A stretch of DNA of 64,000 nucleotides from DASRWI01 sp035654655 (GCA_035654655.1 DASRWI010000015.1:1-64000), one strand, 5' to 3'. Numbered from the stretch's first letter, positions 25,394-35,022 are shown. Notes: a model not told the origin generated them from the letters alone. Numbers and translations are program-made.

Positions 25394-28300
25394 TTATTCT
25401 TCTTCAGAGTGGTCTTCGTCAACCGATTCATCATTATGTTCACTCATCCTGCAGATCGCTGTATACTCACAAAATCTGCAAACTTTTTCTTCCTTTTTCT
25501 GCAGTCTGGATAAGGGAAATTTTCCTTCACTTATATTATTAACATATTTTTTAATATGCTCTAAAGTATTACCAATATTGTTTGGGGCTTCCTTAATAAT
25601 ATTTTCTTGCAGCTGTCCTTCCTTATACTTTAACGAATAAATAGCTGCTAATGATTCATCATAACCTTCTTTGTCTTTTTCTTCTAATATTTTTTTTGCG
25701 GCATTTAAATACAATGGAAGCTGCAGTGATAATCCATCTTTTAAATCATCCTTGGTTGGTTTTTTGCCGCTTAATTTATAATCAATAACTTTAAATTTAT
25801 TTTCATTGTTAGACACATCTATTCTATCAATTTTACCTCTTAACTTAACTCCATCAACTTCAAATTCTTTTATAAATGTTTTTTCCTTATCATAAAAATT
25901 CCCAAAAGCTGCTTCAAGATAAGCAGGAGTAAAGGAATTTGAATTTTCTTTTTCATTCTCTAAAAATTTATAAAGAATAGAATTTTCTTTTTTACTATTT
26001 AAACCAAGTATTTTTTCTCTCTCATAAAAATTATAAGGTGATTTGAATAAATCGTTGTTCAAATATTTTTCAGCAATACTAAAAATTAATTCAACAGCTT
26101 TCTTAAAATCTTTTCGAAGATTCATTCCCTGCTTATTGAACTCAGTATAAAATTCAAAAAGAATTGCGTGAAGTATACTTCCCAACTCAATACTTTCAAC
26201 ATCCTCGCTTGGCTCTTCCTGTCCTTCTATTTTTAATATTTTATCCACAAAATATTTAAATGGACACTTAGCATAAGTTTCCAATTGAGATATAGAAAAT
26301 TCTTTTCCTTTTAAATCATTTATAAAACTTCTTTGCTCTGGAGTTAATCCTTCAAGAATATATCCGCTATAAATAGATTCCTCATTTCCTTTTTCCTTCT
26401 CTATTCTTAGTGCTTCTGATAAAGATTTATCATTAAAAATATTTTCAAAATCCTCAACACTCTCTTCTTGCTTTACTCCTCTATGCTTAAGATAATCCTC
26501 TACACAATAAAGTCCATCTTCATATTCCTTCACTTCATCAAGAGAATATATTCTATTAACTAAACTTACCTTGTCATCCTTCTTTTTCTTTTCATATTCA
26601 GCAAAGCCAATTAAGTTTGAAAGCTCAGAAAGAAAATTCGATTCAATAAGTTCTTGTCTATCACCTTTATTAGGATACGTAAGGTATAATGCTACATTAT
26701 TCCAGGAGCATAAAGTTTGATAAAAATGGTATCTCTCTTCGACAATATGATTCTTTATTTTTGCATCATAAATTTCTTTGTAATAAAATATTTCTGGAGA
26801 GTACCTTGTTGGTAAATCTTTTTCGCACAACCCTGAAAAGAAAAGATAGTCATAGCTTAATCCTCTTATTTCATTAAGAGTTGTAATCTGAACTCCATAA
26901 TTTATTCTTTCTCTTAGATTATATCTTGTTGATGAAACTGCAGTTCTTAAAGTATTAAGATAATATTCAAGCTTAAATTTTTCTTCTTTGGAATGTTCCA
27001 GTAATAATAAATCAAGAACTTCATTAACTATAATCTCAAATGAGAATAAAGCACGGATATTTTTTTCAATACTTCCTTCATCACCATTGACCATCTTGAT
27101 AGGAATATTAAATTCATTTATAAGATTCTTAAAAGCTTTTTTAAATTCATTAATACTCAATTCTTTATCGAATTCCTTTAAGCTCTTATAAATTTTCTTT
27201 ATATCTTCCTTTGCTTTATTATATCTTTTCTTTTCCCAATCTTCTAATTCCTCATCATTTAATTTTTCATTAATCTTTTGAACCCACTTATTATAATCAG
27301 CTATAAGTCTAAGTTCGTTTGCAACTTCTAAAAGGTTGGATAAATCAAAATTAGGAAAGGAAATATATTTACCGCTTAAAGCCCTGAAAACATTTTTATA
27401 ATAAAATCTATTTTCAATTATTTCAAGAAAATTGATAATGGAAATAATAGGATATGATGAACTTAATTGGAATCTATCAGTAAGATTAAATGGAATCCCA
27501 TAGAGCGTGAATACATCCCGCACTATATGAGAATAATTTTCAATTTTATTAAATACTATACAGATATTATGAGGCTCAACCTTTTTCTCTGTTAATAAAT
27601 ATTTAATCTCTTTAGCAATTATTTCAATTTCTTTTCTTCTTGAGGATGCCTGAAGCTTGAAGATGTGCTTACTAAACTTATCATTATTTATTTTCTTCGG
27701 TTCATTAAATAATCGTTCTCTTAAACCCTTTTTAAATTCATTTTGAAATTCTTCTGAAAGGTCATTAACAATTTTAAATCCGCATTTCTCTAATGCAGAA
27801 TAGCATTTTGATAAATGTGAAAATATATTTGGGTTCTTTTCATAGTAGTCAAAATTTAAGTAAAGTTTTAAACCTTTTATATCAGCAATCGAGGAAAGAA
27901 TTTTTATTTCTGGAGTAGTAAATTCATCAAATCCATTAACAATTACCAGATTAACTTTTTCAAATAAACTTCTAAATCTTAATTCAAATTCTTCTTGTGT
28001 AAGTTCATTGATATCAATGTAAATGTCTCCAATTTCCTTTACATCAAGTTCATCACATCTTTTCTTATAGTTCTCATAAATTATAGCAATATCCTCAGCC
28101 TTAATTTTTTCAAAACCATCTAATTTCTTAGCTTCACTCTTTAATAAATCGTATGTAATGCCGTTTTTCTTGTATTCACTTATTACATTTTTTATTCTGT
28201 TCAGAGTACCGAAAGGAATTCCATTTTCGTACTTAGAAAAATAATTTAGCCTTTTGAATGGAACCGTTTGCTCAAGGAGTACTGCAGATGCAGCATCACT

Positions 28301-28531
28301 TAGAATAGTCTGCTTATTGTTTTCAATCAGGTAAATATTTTCCGCAATAGTTCCAATAGTCTCAATGTTCATTTTTTTTGAGGCAGATTGAACTGATTTT
28401 ATTATCAGTTCCCTTTTCAAATTCCTCATTTTTCTTTTAGTCGGAACTATAATTAAATATTCTTCATTGTTTTTGTTCAGTAATAAAGAATCTAAATTTA
28501 CTTCAGAAATATTTTCCTTAGTTAAAATCAT
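25394..28531 (-). CDS. AddB-like PD-(D/E)XK nuclease/inactivated helicase
   Basis: A 1045-residue protein of the AddB type, whose partner AddA (a UvrD helicase) is not in the window. The C-terminal nuclease domain has YAKCPFKYF (first Fe-S cysteine, ~760), GSILHAILFEFY, GKIDRIDV...FKVIDYKLSGKKP (nuclease Asp and Lys) and the remaining cysteines in KVCRFCEYTAICRM near the end. The N-terminus starts with IIVPTKRKMRNLKRELI where AddB normally has a Walker A GxxGxGKT; no such P-loop is seen. The role would be double-strand break end processing. It starts 1 bp from the CYTH gene. Confidence 0.85.
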   Translation of the reverse strand: MILTKENISEVNLDSLLLNKNNEEYLIIVPTKRKMRNLKRELIIKSVQSASKKMNIETIGTIAENIYLIENNKQTILSDAASAVLLEQTVPFKRLNYFSKYENGIPFGTLNRIKNVISEYKKNGITYDLLKSEAKKLDGFEKIKAEDIAIIYENYKKRCDELDVKEIGDIYIDINELTQEEFELRFRSLFEKVNLVIVNGFDEFTTPEIKILSSIADIKGLKLYLNFDYYEKNPNIFSHLSKCYSALEKCGFKIVNDLSEEFQNEFKKGLRERLFNEPKKINNDKFSKHIFKLQASSRRKEIEIIAKEIKYLLTEKKVEPHNICIVFNKIENYSHIVRDVFTLYGIPFNLTDRFQLSSSYPIISIINFLEIIENRFYYKNVFRALSGKYISFPNFDLSNLLEVANELRLIADYNKWVQKINEKLNDEELEDWEKKRYNKAKEDIKKIYKSLKEFDKELSINEFKKAFKNLINEFNIPIKMVNGDEGSIEKNIRALFSFEIIVNEVLDLLLLEHSKEEKFKLEYYLNTLRTAVSSTRYNLRERINYGVQITTLNEIRGLSYDYLFFSGLCEKDLPTRYSPEIFYYKEIYDAKIKNHIVEERYHFYQTLCSWNNVALYLTYPNKGDRQELIESNFLSELSNLIGFAEYEKKKKDDKVSLVNRIYSLDEVKEYEDGLYCVEDYLKHRGVKQEESVEDFENIFNDKSLSEALRIEKEKGNEESIYSGYILEGLTPEQRSFINDLKGKEFSISQLETYAKCPFKYFVDKILKIEGQEEPSEDVESIELGSILHAILFEFYTEFNKQGMNLRKDFKKAVELIFSIAEKYLNNDLFKSPYNFYEREKILGLNSKKENSILYKFLENEKENSNSFTPAYLEAAFGNFYDKEKTFIKEFEVDGVKLRGKIDRIDVSNNENKFKVIDYKLSGKKPTKDDLKDGLSLQLPLYLNAAKKILEEKDKEGYDESLAAIYSLKYKEGQLQENIIKEAPNNIGNTLEHIKKYVNNISEGKFPLSRLQKKEEKVCRFCEYTAICRMSEHNDESVDEDHSEEE

Positions 28532-28532
28532 T

Positions 28533-29033
28533 TTATCCCTTTAATTTTAAATCTCTATAAGATTTTTTTATTTCCTTAGATTCTCTTAATTCAAGAGCTT
28601 CAAAAATATAAGAAAACCTTTTCTTTGCATCCTGCTTACCATTAAGAACTAAAGTCTCTAATTCCAAAAATTTTCCTAATCCCTTAACTTCATCAAGATG
28701 TATTCTTGTATTATCAAACATATATAAAGTTCTAATTTTTTCAACTACAACCTCTTTGGTGAGGAATTTATCAAAAAACTCTTCACTGTTCTGGGATGAT
28801 ATTCTTAACACATCATAATCTGAAAATCTGTCTTTTCCTTTTTCATCCCTTACATATTGTATAAAACTTTCTTCACCGTTTTCAATCCTTAATTTCCGAA
28901 GACCATTTTTATTTTTATAATAAATGTCCTTTTGATTTAAAACTTTAACTTTTATTGCTTTTATTTTCTTAAGATTTGAGATAATTGGTTTAAAATCTTT
29001 TACTTTTATTTTTAATTCTAAATTAGTAGCCAT
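28533..29033 (-). CDS. CYTH-domain protein (class IV adenylate cyclase/triphosphatase-like)
   Basis: A 166-residue protein from the ATG at 29033 (the open frame extends to 29099). That start gives MATNLELKIKV, matching the family's usual N-terminal NxEIKxx strand. Further CYTH signatures are QKDIYYKNKNGLRKLRIE, DEVKGLGKFLELET and scattered basic and acidic tunnel residues. CYTH enzymes bind triphosphates within a beta-tunnel and act as adenylate cyclase, thiamine triphosphatase or inorganic triphosphatase. Which one applies here is not evident. It is upstream of the AddB-like gene in the same unit. Confidence 0.82.
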   Translation of the reverse strand: MATNLELKIKVKDFKPIISNLKKIKAIKVKVLNQKDIYYKNKNGLRKLRIENGEESFIQYVRDEKGKDRFSDYDVLRISSQNSEEFFDKFLTKEVVVEKIRTLYMFDNTRIHLDEVKGLGKFLELETLVLNGKQDAKKRFSYIFEALELRESKEIKKSYRDLKLKG

Positions 29034-29231
29034 TTTTATTCTTTTTTTAAGGTTATTAGATTGTAGCGCCTTTAATTTATATCTTGCTGTGGGGAACAAA
29101 TTTATTAAATTTTATGTAGCAGATTACAACAAGTAATCAAAAGTGAGATTAGACTGATACATTTTATTTTCTTAAATTTATATTGCAAAACTTTTAATAA
29201 CGCTAAATTAAAATAATTAAAATTAACTCTT

Positions 29232-29879
29232 ATGAAAAGATTTTTATTTTTGTCTGCTTTTGTATTAACTTTTTACTTTAGCAGCAATGCACAGGGAATT
29301 GGTGAAATGGCTCCGGAAAAACCTCCGACAATTTTCCCAAATAATACCTTTGGATTAGATATTATTTTTAGTGAAGGGGGTTTTGGTTTGGGTACCTTTT
29401 ATCGAAGGCAATTATCAACAGACTTTACTGCCTTTGTTGACTTTTCAGTATCAGAAGCTAAAGATGATAACGAAATACAATATATTGACTATTATGGTAA
29501 TCCATACACGATTGGTAAAAAGAATAGAATTTTCTTAATGCCTCTTAATCTTGGTGTTCAATATCGATTATTTCAGGAAGCAATCTCTGACAACCTCCGT
29601 CCATATATAAATGGAGGTGTGGGTCCTACATTAATTGTTACTACTCCTTACGAACTCGAATTTTTTGATTCTTTTGGTTCTGCAAAATCTAAATTCGCTA
29701 TGGGAGCTTATGTAGGATTAGGTGCTAACTTTGGTTTAGATAAGAAAAGTTTGCTTGGTTTAAATATTCGTTATTACTTCATCCATCTTTTCGATGAAGG
29801 TGTTGAAAGCTTATTTGGAAAGTACAAAAAAGATATGGGTGGCCTATTTCTTACAATTAACTTAGGATTAATGTATTAA
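29232..29879 (+). CDS. Outer-membrane beta-barrel protein
   Basis: A 215-residue protein with signal peptide MKRFLFLSAFVLTFYFSSNAQ. Amphipathic strands typical of small OmpA/OmpW-like barrels follow (LGTFYRRQLSTDFTAFVDFSV, LNLGVQYRLF, LRPYINGGVGPTLIV, GAYVGLGANFGL, LFLTINLGLMY). The last strand ends in an aromatic residue. No specific family beyond outer-membrane barrel; function unknown. Stands alone on the plus strand, 60 bp before the thiamine-binding protein gene. Confidence 0.78.
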   Translation: MKRFLFLSAFVLTFYFSSNAQGIGEMAPEKPPTIFPNNTFGLDIIFSEGGFGLGTFYRRQLSTDFTAFVDFSVSEAKDDNEIQYIDYYGNPYTIGKKNRIFLMPLNLGVQYRLFQEAISDNLRPYINGGVGPTLIVTTPYELEFFDSFGSAKSKFAMGAYVGLGANFGLDKKSLLGLNIRYYFIHLFDEGVESLFGKYKKDMGGLFLTINLGLMY

Positions 29880-29951
29880 TTAATTCTTTTGTTCTACTAT
29901 ACTTTCATATTTTTTTCTATTTTTAATAATCATTTTTAATTGGAAAAGATT

Positions 29952-30260
29952 ATGAAAGTAATTGCTGATTTCTGCATAATACCTATTGGAGTAGGTGTAT
30001 CTGTTTCAAAATATATTGCATACGTTGAAAAAATATTAAAAGATGCCGGTTTAAAAACTAAGTTACACGCTTATGGAACAAACATTGAAGGTGAATGGGA
30101 TGATGTATTTGCTGCAATTAAAAAATGCCACCAGGAAGTCCACGAATTAGGTTCACCCCGTATATCGTCTACGTTAAGATTTGGTACCAGAATAGATAAG
30201 GAACAATCCATGGATGATAAAATCACCAGCGTTGAGTCTAAGCTTAAAGAATTGAAATAA
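29952..30260 (+). CDS. MTH1187/YqgV-type thiamine-binding protein
   Basis: A 102-residue ferredoxin-fold protein starting MKVIADFCIIPIGVGVSVSKYIAYVEKILKDAG. It contains KLHAYGTNIEGEWDDVFAAIKKCHQ and SPRISSTLRFGTRID, the hallmarks of the thiamine-binding DUF77 family. The ATG at 29952 with a GGAAAAG leader is preferred to the TTG at 29940. It ends 1 bp before the AEC transporter gene, so the two are probably co-expressed; a link to thiamine or hydroxymethylpyrimidine movement is inference. Confidence 0.88.
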   Translation: MKVIADFCIIPIGVGVSVSKYIAYVEKILKDAGLKTKLHAYGTNIEGEWDDVFAAIKKCHQEVHELGSPRISSTLRFGTRIDKEQSMDDKITSVESKLKELK

Positions 30261-30261
30261 T

Positions 30262-31206
30262 ATGCAGGACCTCATCCTTATTTTCGGTTTAGTTGCTCCT
30301 GTTTTTATTATTATAATTTTGGGTTACATCTTAAAAAGATTTAATCTGGTAAATGAAAATTTTGTCTCAATTTCATCAAAGATTGTGTTTAATATATCCC
30401 TTCCTGCTTTATTATTTTCTGAAATAATAAGAATGGATGCTTCCCAAATCCTTGATTTTAATTTAGTTATTTATTGCTGCATAGGTACTTTCTTTTGTTT
30501 TGGTGCAAGCTGGCTATTATCATATCGCTATATGAATAAGCCAAGAGACCGGGCAGTTTTTATCCAGGGATCTTTTAGGAGCAATAGCGCCATAATGGGA
30601 TTGGCTCTTGTTGCAAATATTTTTGGAGAAAATTCCTTGGGTAAAGCAGCATTAGTTCTTGCATTTACAATTCCTCTATTTAACATATTATCTATTATTG
30701 CTTTAACAATTCCTTTCCGACAGGAAAAAAAACTAAATATATTCCAAACATTATTTGAAATAACAAAAAACCCCTTAACAATGGCTGTCCTTCTGGCTCT
30801 CCCATTTTCAATTTTCAGGATAAATTTGGATGGAATATTCTCAAAGACTTTAAGTTACTTATCAGCTTTAACTATGCCTTTGGCTCTATTAGGCATTGGC
30901 GCTACAATGAATATGAAGGATATAAAAAATGCACCTCCAATATCTTATTACGCTTCAATTTTAAAAATTGTACTCTTCCCTTTTGTAACTACCTATATTG
31001 CCTACTTGATTGGCTTTAAGGATTTAGAAATGGGAATAATATTTATCCTTTTTTCAACACCTACAGCAATTGCAAGCTTTGTTATGTCAGAGGCAATGGA
31101 ATGTAATAGCAAATTAGCTGCTCATATTATTTTATTATCTACTGTCGGTTCCATTTTAACCATTACGTTGGGTTTGTACTTACTTAGAACATTTTATATA
31201 ATTTAA
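30262..31206 (+). CDS. AEC-family (auxin efflux carrier-like) transporter
   Basis: A 314-residue membrane protein with about ten transmembrane segments in two five-helix halves. Family features are LPALLFSEIIR in the first half, GSFRSNSAIMGLALVANIFG in the middle, and LALLGIGATMNM and TPTAIASFVMSEAM in the second half. AEC proteins export or take up organic anions. The substrate is not predictable. Immediately downstream of, and likely co-transcribed with, the thiamine-binding protein gene. Confidence 0.88.
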   Translation: MQDLILIFGLVAPVFIIIILGYILKRFNLVNENFVSISSKIVFNISLPALLFSEIIRMDASQILDFNLVIYCCIGTFFCFGASWLLSYRYMNKPRDRAVFIQGSFRSNSAIMGLALVANIFGENSLGKAALVLAFTIPLFNILSIIALTIPFRQEKKLNIFQTLFEITKNPLTMAVLLALPFSIFRINLDGIFSKTLSYLSALTMPLALLGIGATMNMKDIKNAPPISYYASILKIVLFPFVTTYIAYLIGFKDLEMGIIFILFSTPTAIASFVMSEAMECNSKLAAHIILLSTVGSILTITLGLYLLRTFYII

Positions 31207-31337
31207 TTTTAATACCGGAAAAATTACTCTTTAGGTTTAAAGTTTTTTATTTTATGTTTGTTTATTAAAGAATATTTTTATTCTTCATTCCTAATTAATT
31301 CTTTTTGTTCACCTTTCCATCCGGGATAGGAACTGTT

Positions 31338-32252
31338 ATGATTAGAAACTATAAACTCTTAAACGAAAAAATTACGGAATGTCCGTCTTCAGAAAGTACC
31401 ATTCAGGTTATCATTAGTCCCGACGATATCGAGAAAAGACAACTGATTGATGAACTAAAATTAGATGAACATACTCTTAATTCATCTTTGGACCCCGACG
31501 AACTTTCTCGTTTGGAGTTCGAACCTAGACATATTGCTCTAATTTATAAGCGACCTAAAAATTTTATGTACGAAGGCAAAATTGTATTTAAAATTGCCTC
31601 CACTGGTCTCTATCTTTTTCAGGATAAGCTGCTTATAGTTTTATCTGAAGATATACCCATTTTTGATAATAAACTTTTTCTCAAAGTTCTATCATTACCG
31701 GACCTGCTTCTTAAAATGATTAATAGGTCTATCTTCCATTTCCTGGAACATCTTAGAACTATTAATATGATTTCTGAGGAGCTTGAGGATAAAATTAATA
31801 CCTCAATGGAAAATAGTTACCTTTTAAATTTATTTACATTGGGCAAAAGCCTTGTTTACTATTTGAACTCCATAAATTCAAATGGTGTATTGCTTGAAAA
31901 ACTTCGTTTGAATAATGCTAAGATTGGATTTAATCAGCAGGAACTCGAACTTCTTGAAGATATTATTATTGATAATAATCAGTGTTACAAAGAAGCTGAA
32001 ATTTATTCCAACATTCTTGCATCCCTAATGGATGCACGAGCTTCCATTGTAGGTAACAACCTTAACGTTCTTATGAAAACACTCAACATCATTACAATTG
32101 GAATTATGGTTCCAACTTTTGTAGTAAGTGCTTTCTCTATGAACGTTCATATTCCTTTGGAAGATTATCCATTTTCATTCTGGATAATTATGGCTTTTGC
32201 TGCTATTTCGGTTATGGGATTTTTCTTCTTCTGGAAAAAGAAAAAATGGTAG
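31338..32252 (+). CDS. CorA-like divalent cation transporter with SMN in place of GMN
   Basis: A 304-residue protein from ATG 31338, preceded by GGATAGGA; the open frame begins at a TTG at 31305. It has an N-terminal cytoplasmic domain with long helices, then two C-terminal membrane helices (TIGIMVPTFVVSAFSMNV and FSFWIIMAFAAISVMGFFFFW) and a Lys-rich tail. CorA transporters select Mg2+, Co2+ or Ni2+ with a GMN signature at the end of the first helix; here it reads SMN. The loop HIPLEDYPFS follows. Convergent with the next gene, with adjacent stops. Confidence 0.85.
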   Translation: MIRNYKLLNEKITECPSSESTIQVIISPDDIEKRQLIDELKLDEHTLNSSLDPDELSRLEFEPRHIALIYKRPKNFMYEGKIVFKIASTGLYLFQDKLLIVLSEDIPIFDNKLFLKVLSLPDLLLKMINRSIFHFLEHLRTINMISEELEDKINTSMENSYLLNLFTLGKSLVYYLNSINSNGVLLEKLRLNNAKIGFNQQELELLEDIIIDNNQCYKEAEIYSNILASLMDARASIVGNNLNVLMKTLNIITIGIMVPTFVVSAFSMNVHIPLEDYPFSFWIIMAFAAISVMGFFFFWKKKKW

Positions 32253-32783
32253 TTATTCCTTCTTAATAGTTATTTTATCATAATAGGTTCTTCCCTGTAA
32301 TAATTGAGAGGAACCTCCTGATAAAACTAATTTCACTTTATCACTTATTCCTAATTCGATTGATATAGATTTTTTATAGCTTGTCCACTGTGCAGCTTTA
32401 ACTAAAATTGTATCCAGTACTTCAAATGTATCCGGTTTTTGCACACCTAATTCAATCAAACCTTCTACATTTTCGGTTTTGCTCCAAACTTCTAAATTCA
32501 AAACATAATTACCAGCATTTAAATCAATCTCCCTTGAAATACTTAAAGGTGGTCCCCATATACTTTCAAGATAAATGGAATATCTCCCTCCATCTCTTGG
32601 TACATCCTCAGCAAATTTTAATAAACTATCAGCAAAATTTTTCTGCCATTGCTCAAAAAATGGCATATTATTCTTTTCAAATGATTCTTCTAAAACAATA
32701 TTATTCAAATAAACCGGATCAGGTTCACTGCAGCCAAATAATCCTAATAAAAAGAATATATATATAATTGCAAACTTTTTCAT
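32253..32783 (-). CDS. Lipoprotein, carbohydrate-binding-like beta fold
   Basis: A 176-residue protein with an SpII signal (lipobox LFGC, Cys at about 18). The body looks like a galactose-binding jelly-roll: EESFEKNNMPFFEQW, YLESIWGPPLSISREIDLNAGNYVLNLEVWSK, WTSYKKSISIEL, YDKITIKKE. Function unknown. Its stop is directly adjacent to the CorA-like gene stop on the other strand. Confidence 0.65.
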   Translation of the reverse strand: MKKFAIIYIFFLLGLFGCSEPDPVYLNNIVLEESFEKNNMPFFEQWQKNFADSLLKFAEDVPRDGGRYSIYLESIWGPPLSISREIDLNAGNYVLNLEVWSKTENVEGLIELGVQKPDTFEVLDTILVKAAQWTSYKKSISIELGISDKVKLVLSGGSSQLLQGRTYYDKITIKKE

Positions 32784-32898
32784 ACATTTTTCAAAATATT
32801 TAATTCTAATTAACCATATTCAAGCTCAATCTCATTGATAATCATCATCTTACTATATAATGCTTTTGACTAATTTAATAAAAAATTATGGATGCAAA

Positions 32899-33087
32899 AT
32901 GAACGAGTTAATTAATAAACTAAAAACCGAGCTTAACGCTACTGATGATTATGTTAAGAAAATAATCAATGATGTAGTTCATTATCTTGAAAGTAATGAC
33001 TACATCAAAGTAAATAAAGATGTAAGTGACCTGTTTAATGTTACAGATACACCCTTAAAGGATGGTTCAAAAAGAACATTAAAATAA
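32899..33087 (+). CDS. Small hypothetical protein
   Basis: A 62-residue protein from ATG 32899 (MNELINKLKTELNATDDYVKK). The frame can extend up to 32860, but the shorter start is more natural. It is predicted to be mostly helical, acidic and basic mixed, with a C-terminal LFNVTDTPLKDGSKRTLK. No family was recognised. It is flanked by a divergent lipoprotein gene and a convergent aldo/keto reductase gene whose stop is 2 bp away, so it is a lone gene. Codon use looks like its neighbours. Confidence 0.55.
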   Translation: MNELINKLKTELNATDDYVKKIINDVVHYLESNDYIKVNKDVSDLFNVTDTPLKDGSKRTLK

Positions 33088-33089
33088 TT

Positions 33090-34058
33090 TTAATCGTAAA
33101 AGTTCTTTTCCCATTTATGAACTTTAAGTTTATCAAGAATGTTCTTAGGCAATGCTCCTTTTTTAACATAGGTTAAATTAGCATTAAGATTTTTTTCTTT
33201 ACGCATTCCCGGTATTACTGTAGTAACTGCATTAAAACTTATGCAATATCTTAAAGCTGCTTCAGCATTGCTGGAGCATTCTGCTTTTACATCCTCCCAA
33301 ATTTTATCAGCCCTCCTTTTAACATCTAATTTTCTTTTTCCCTGGAAATAATAATTTCTAAAATCACCTTTGGGAAAAGTTGTTGAAGGGTCAATATTCC
33401 CTGTTAATGCTCCTTCATCATAAGGCACTCTTGCAATAATACTTATCTTATGATGTTCACAAAATGGGAACAACTTCTCAACAGGTTTCTGTTCAAAAAT
33501 ATTAAAGATAACCTGGTAAGCATCAATCAATCCTGTTTTTCCTGCTTCAATTCCATTATCAGGCTGATGGTCATTTATAGAAATTCCAAAATATTTTACC
33601 TTACCATCCTTCTTAAGTTTCTCAACAGCCTTTTGCCATTCTTCCTGCTTTGCCCATTTATCATTCCATACGTGGAACTGCATTAAATCTAAATGGTCCC
33701 TTTTTAAATTCTTCAAACTCTCTTCAGTGCTCTTGATTATATAATCATAAGGAAATGATTCTTCCAAAGTTGAATTATCTGAAGCTGGCCATTCTTTCTT
33801 TTGTGAAGGAATTTTACTTGCAATAAATACTTCTTTCCCATATTGTCTCTCAGCTTCACCAAGTAAATTTTCACTGTGTCCTGCTCCATAAGCAAGAGCA
33901 GTATCAAAGAAATTAATTCCTTCATTCATAGCCTTAACAAGAATCTTCATTGATTCCTTGTCTTCAGCACCAACCCATTGGCTTGCACCTATACCCCAGC
34001 ATCCAAAACCTAAAACTGATACTTCAGGCTGTTTATAAGCAAACTTATTCATTTTCAT
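33090..34058 (-). CDS. Aldo/keto reductase
   Basis: A 322-residue NAD(P)H-dependent oxidoreductase of the (beta/alpha)8 AKR fold. Motifs are VSVLGFGCWGIGASQWVG, INFFDTALAYGAGHSENLLGEA (catalytic Asp and Tyr), FIASKIPSQKK (Lys), MQFHVWND (His) and VTTVIPGMRKEKNL near the cofactor site. Two Met codons at the start (MKMNK) are both usable. Substrate unknown. Confidence 0.9.
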   Translation of the reverse strand: MKMNKFAYKQPEVSVLGFGCWGIGASQWVGAEDKESMKILVKAMNEGINFFDTALAYGAGHSENLLGEAERQYGKEVFIASKIPSQKKEWPASDNSTLEESFPYDYIIKSTEESLKNLKRDHLDLMQFHVWNDKWAKQEEWQKAVEKLKKDGKVKYFGISINDHQPDNGIEAGKTGLIDAYQVIFNIFEQKPVEKLFPFCEHHKISIIARVPYDEGALTGNIDPSTTFPKGDFRNYYFQGKRKLDVKRRADKIWEDVKAECSSNAEAALRYCISFNAVTTVIPGMRKEKNLNANLTYVKKGALPKNILDKLKVHKWEKNFYD

Positions 34059-34200
34059 ATCTCAGAACCTCATTTATAGAAATTTTACAACAACTTTTTT
34101 GTAAATGTATAACATTTTTCTTAATTGTAAAATAAATATTAGTGTATAGGGAACATATGTCAATTTATTTTCTTTTGATATTTTTACCATAATAATCCGG

Positions 34201-35022
34201 ATGTGCATTATGAAATTCTTTTTTGACAATAAATATTTTATAGATTATGATAAAACAGGTAGTGGAAAATTAAATTTAATTCTTTTACACGGTTATGGGA
34301 CATCAAAAGAAACTTGGAGATATGTTAGACCTTTACTTGAAAAAGATTATACTCTTTACCTTTTAGATATGAAAGGTTTTGGTTTATCATCAAAACCTAA
34401 AGACAAAAGATATACAGCTGCTGATCAGGCTGTTATAATAAATGCGTTCATCGCTAATCAGAATTTAAATAATGTTGTTATTGTGGGACATTCATTTGGC
34501 GGTGCTGTTGCTCTTTATTCTTACCTTGCAGATAAAACCAGAATAAAAAAAATCATTTTAGTTGACCCTTCAATATATTTAACTAAACTTCCTTTTATTG
34601 CAATCGCTGCAAAGTTCCCATTAGTAAAATGGTTTATAATGTATTTGGTTCCCAATAAAATTAAAGCAAGAATATCTCTTAGATTTTTAATTTATAAGAA
34701 CAATCCTATACCGGAGGAGAATGTAGAAAAGTTTGCAGCTTATCTAAAAACATCCGGAGCTTATAACGCATTTATTCAAACAGCTAATTTGATGGTACCA
34801 TATATAAATGAGGAGCTTTCACCAAGACTAAAAGAAATAAATATTCCGGTTCAAATTATTTGGGGAAAAAATGACCCGTTACTTCCATATAAACAGGCAT
34901 TGAAATTAAGAGATGAAATTCCTCCGGCTGTTTTACATTTAGTTGAAGATTGCGGACATATTCCTCAGATAGAAAAACCTGAAGAAGCTGTACGAGTAAT
35001 GAAATTATTTTTAAATGCTTAG
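34201..35022 (+). CDS. Alpha/beta-hydrolase
   Basis: A 273-residue hydrolase. Oxyanion HGYGTSKETW near 30-39; nucleophile elbow GHSFGGA with S98; IIWGKNDPLLP carrying the acid; and CGHIPQIEKPEE with the catalytic His. The closest pattern is the haloperoxidase/epoxide-hydrolase/MenH-like group. The start could be the first ATG or the one three codons later. Its stop overlaps the mnmA stop on the opposite strand by 4 bp. Confidence 0.88.
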   Translation: MCIMKFFFDNKYFIDYDKTGSGKLNLILLHGYGTSKETWRYVRPLLEKDYTLYLLDMKGFGLSSKPKDKRYTAADQAVIINAFIANQNLNNVVIVGHSFGGAVALYSYLADKTRIKKIILVDPSIYLTKLPFIAIAAKFPLVKWFIMYLVPNKIKARISLRFLIYKNNPIPEENVEKFAAYLKTSGAYNAFIQTANLMVPYINEELSPRLKEINIPVQIIWGKNDPLLPYKQALKLRDEIPPAVLHLVEDCGHIPQIEKPEEAVRVMKLFLNA

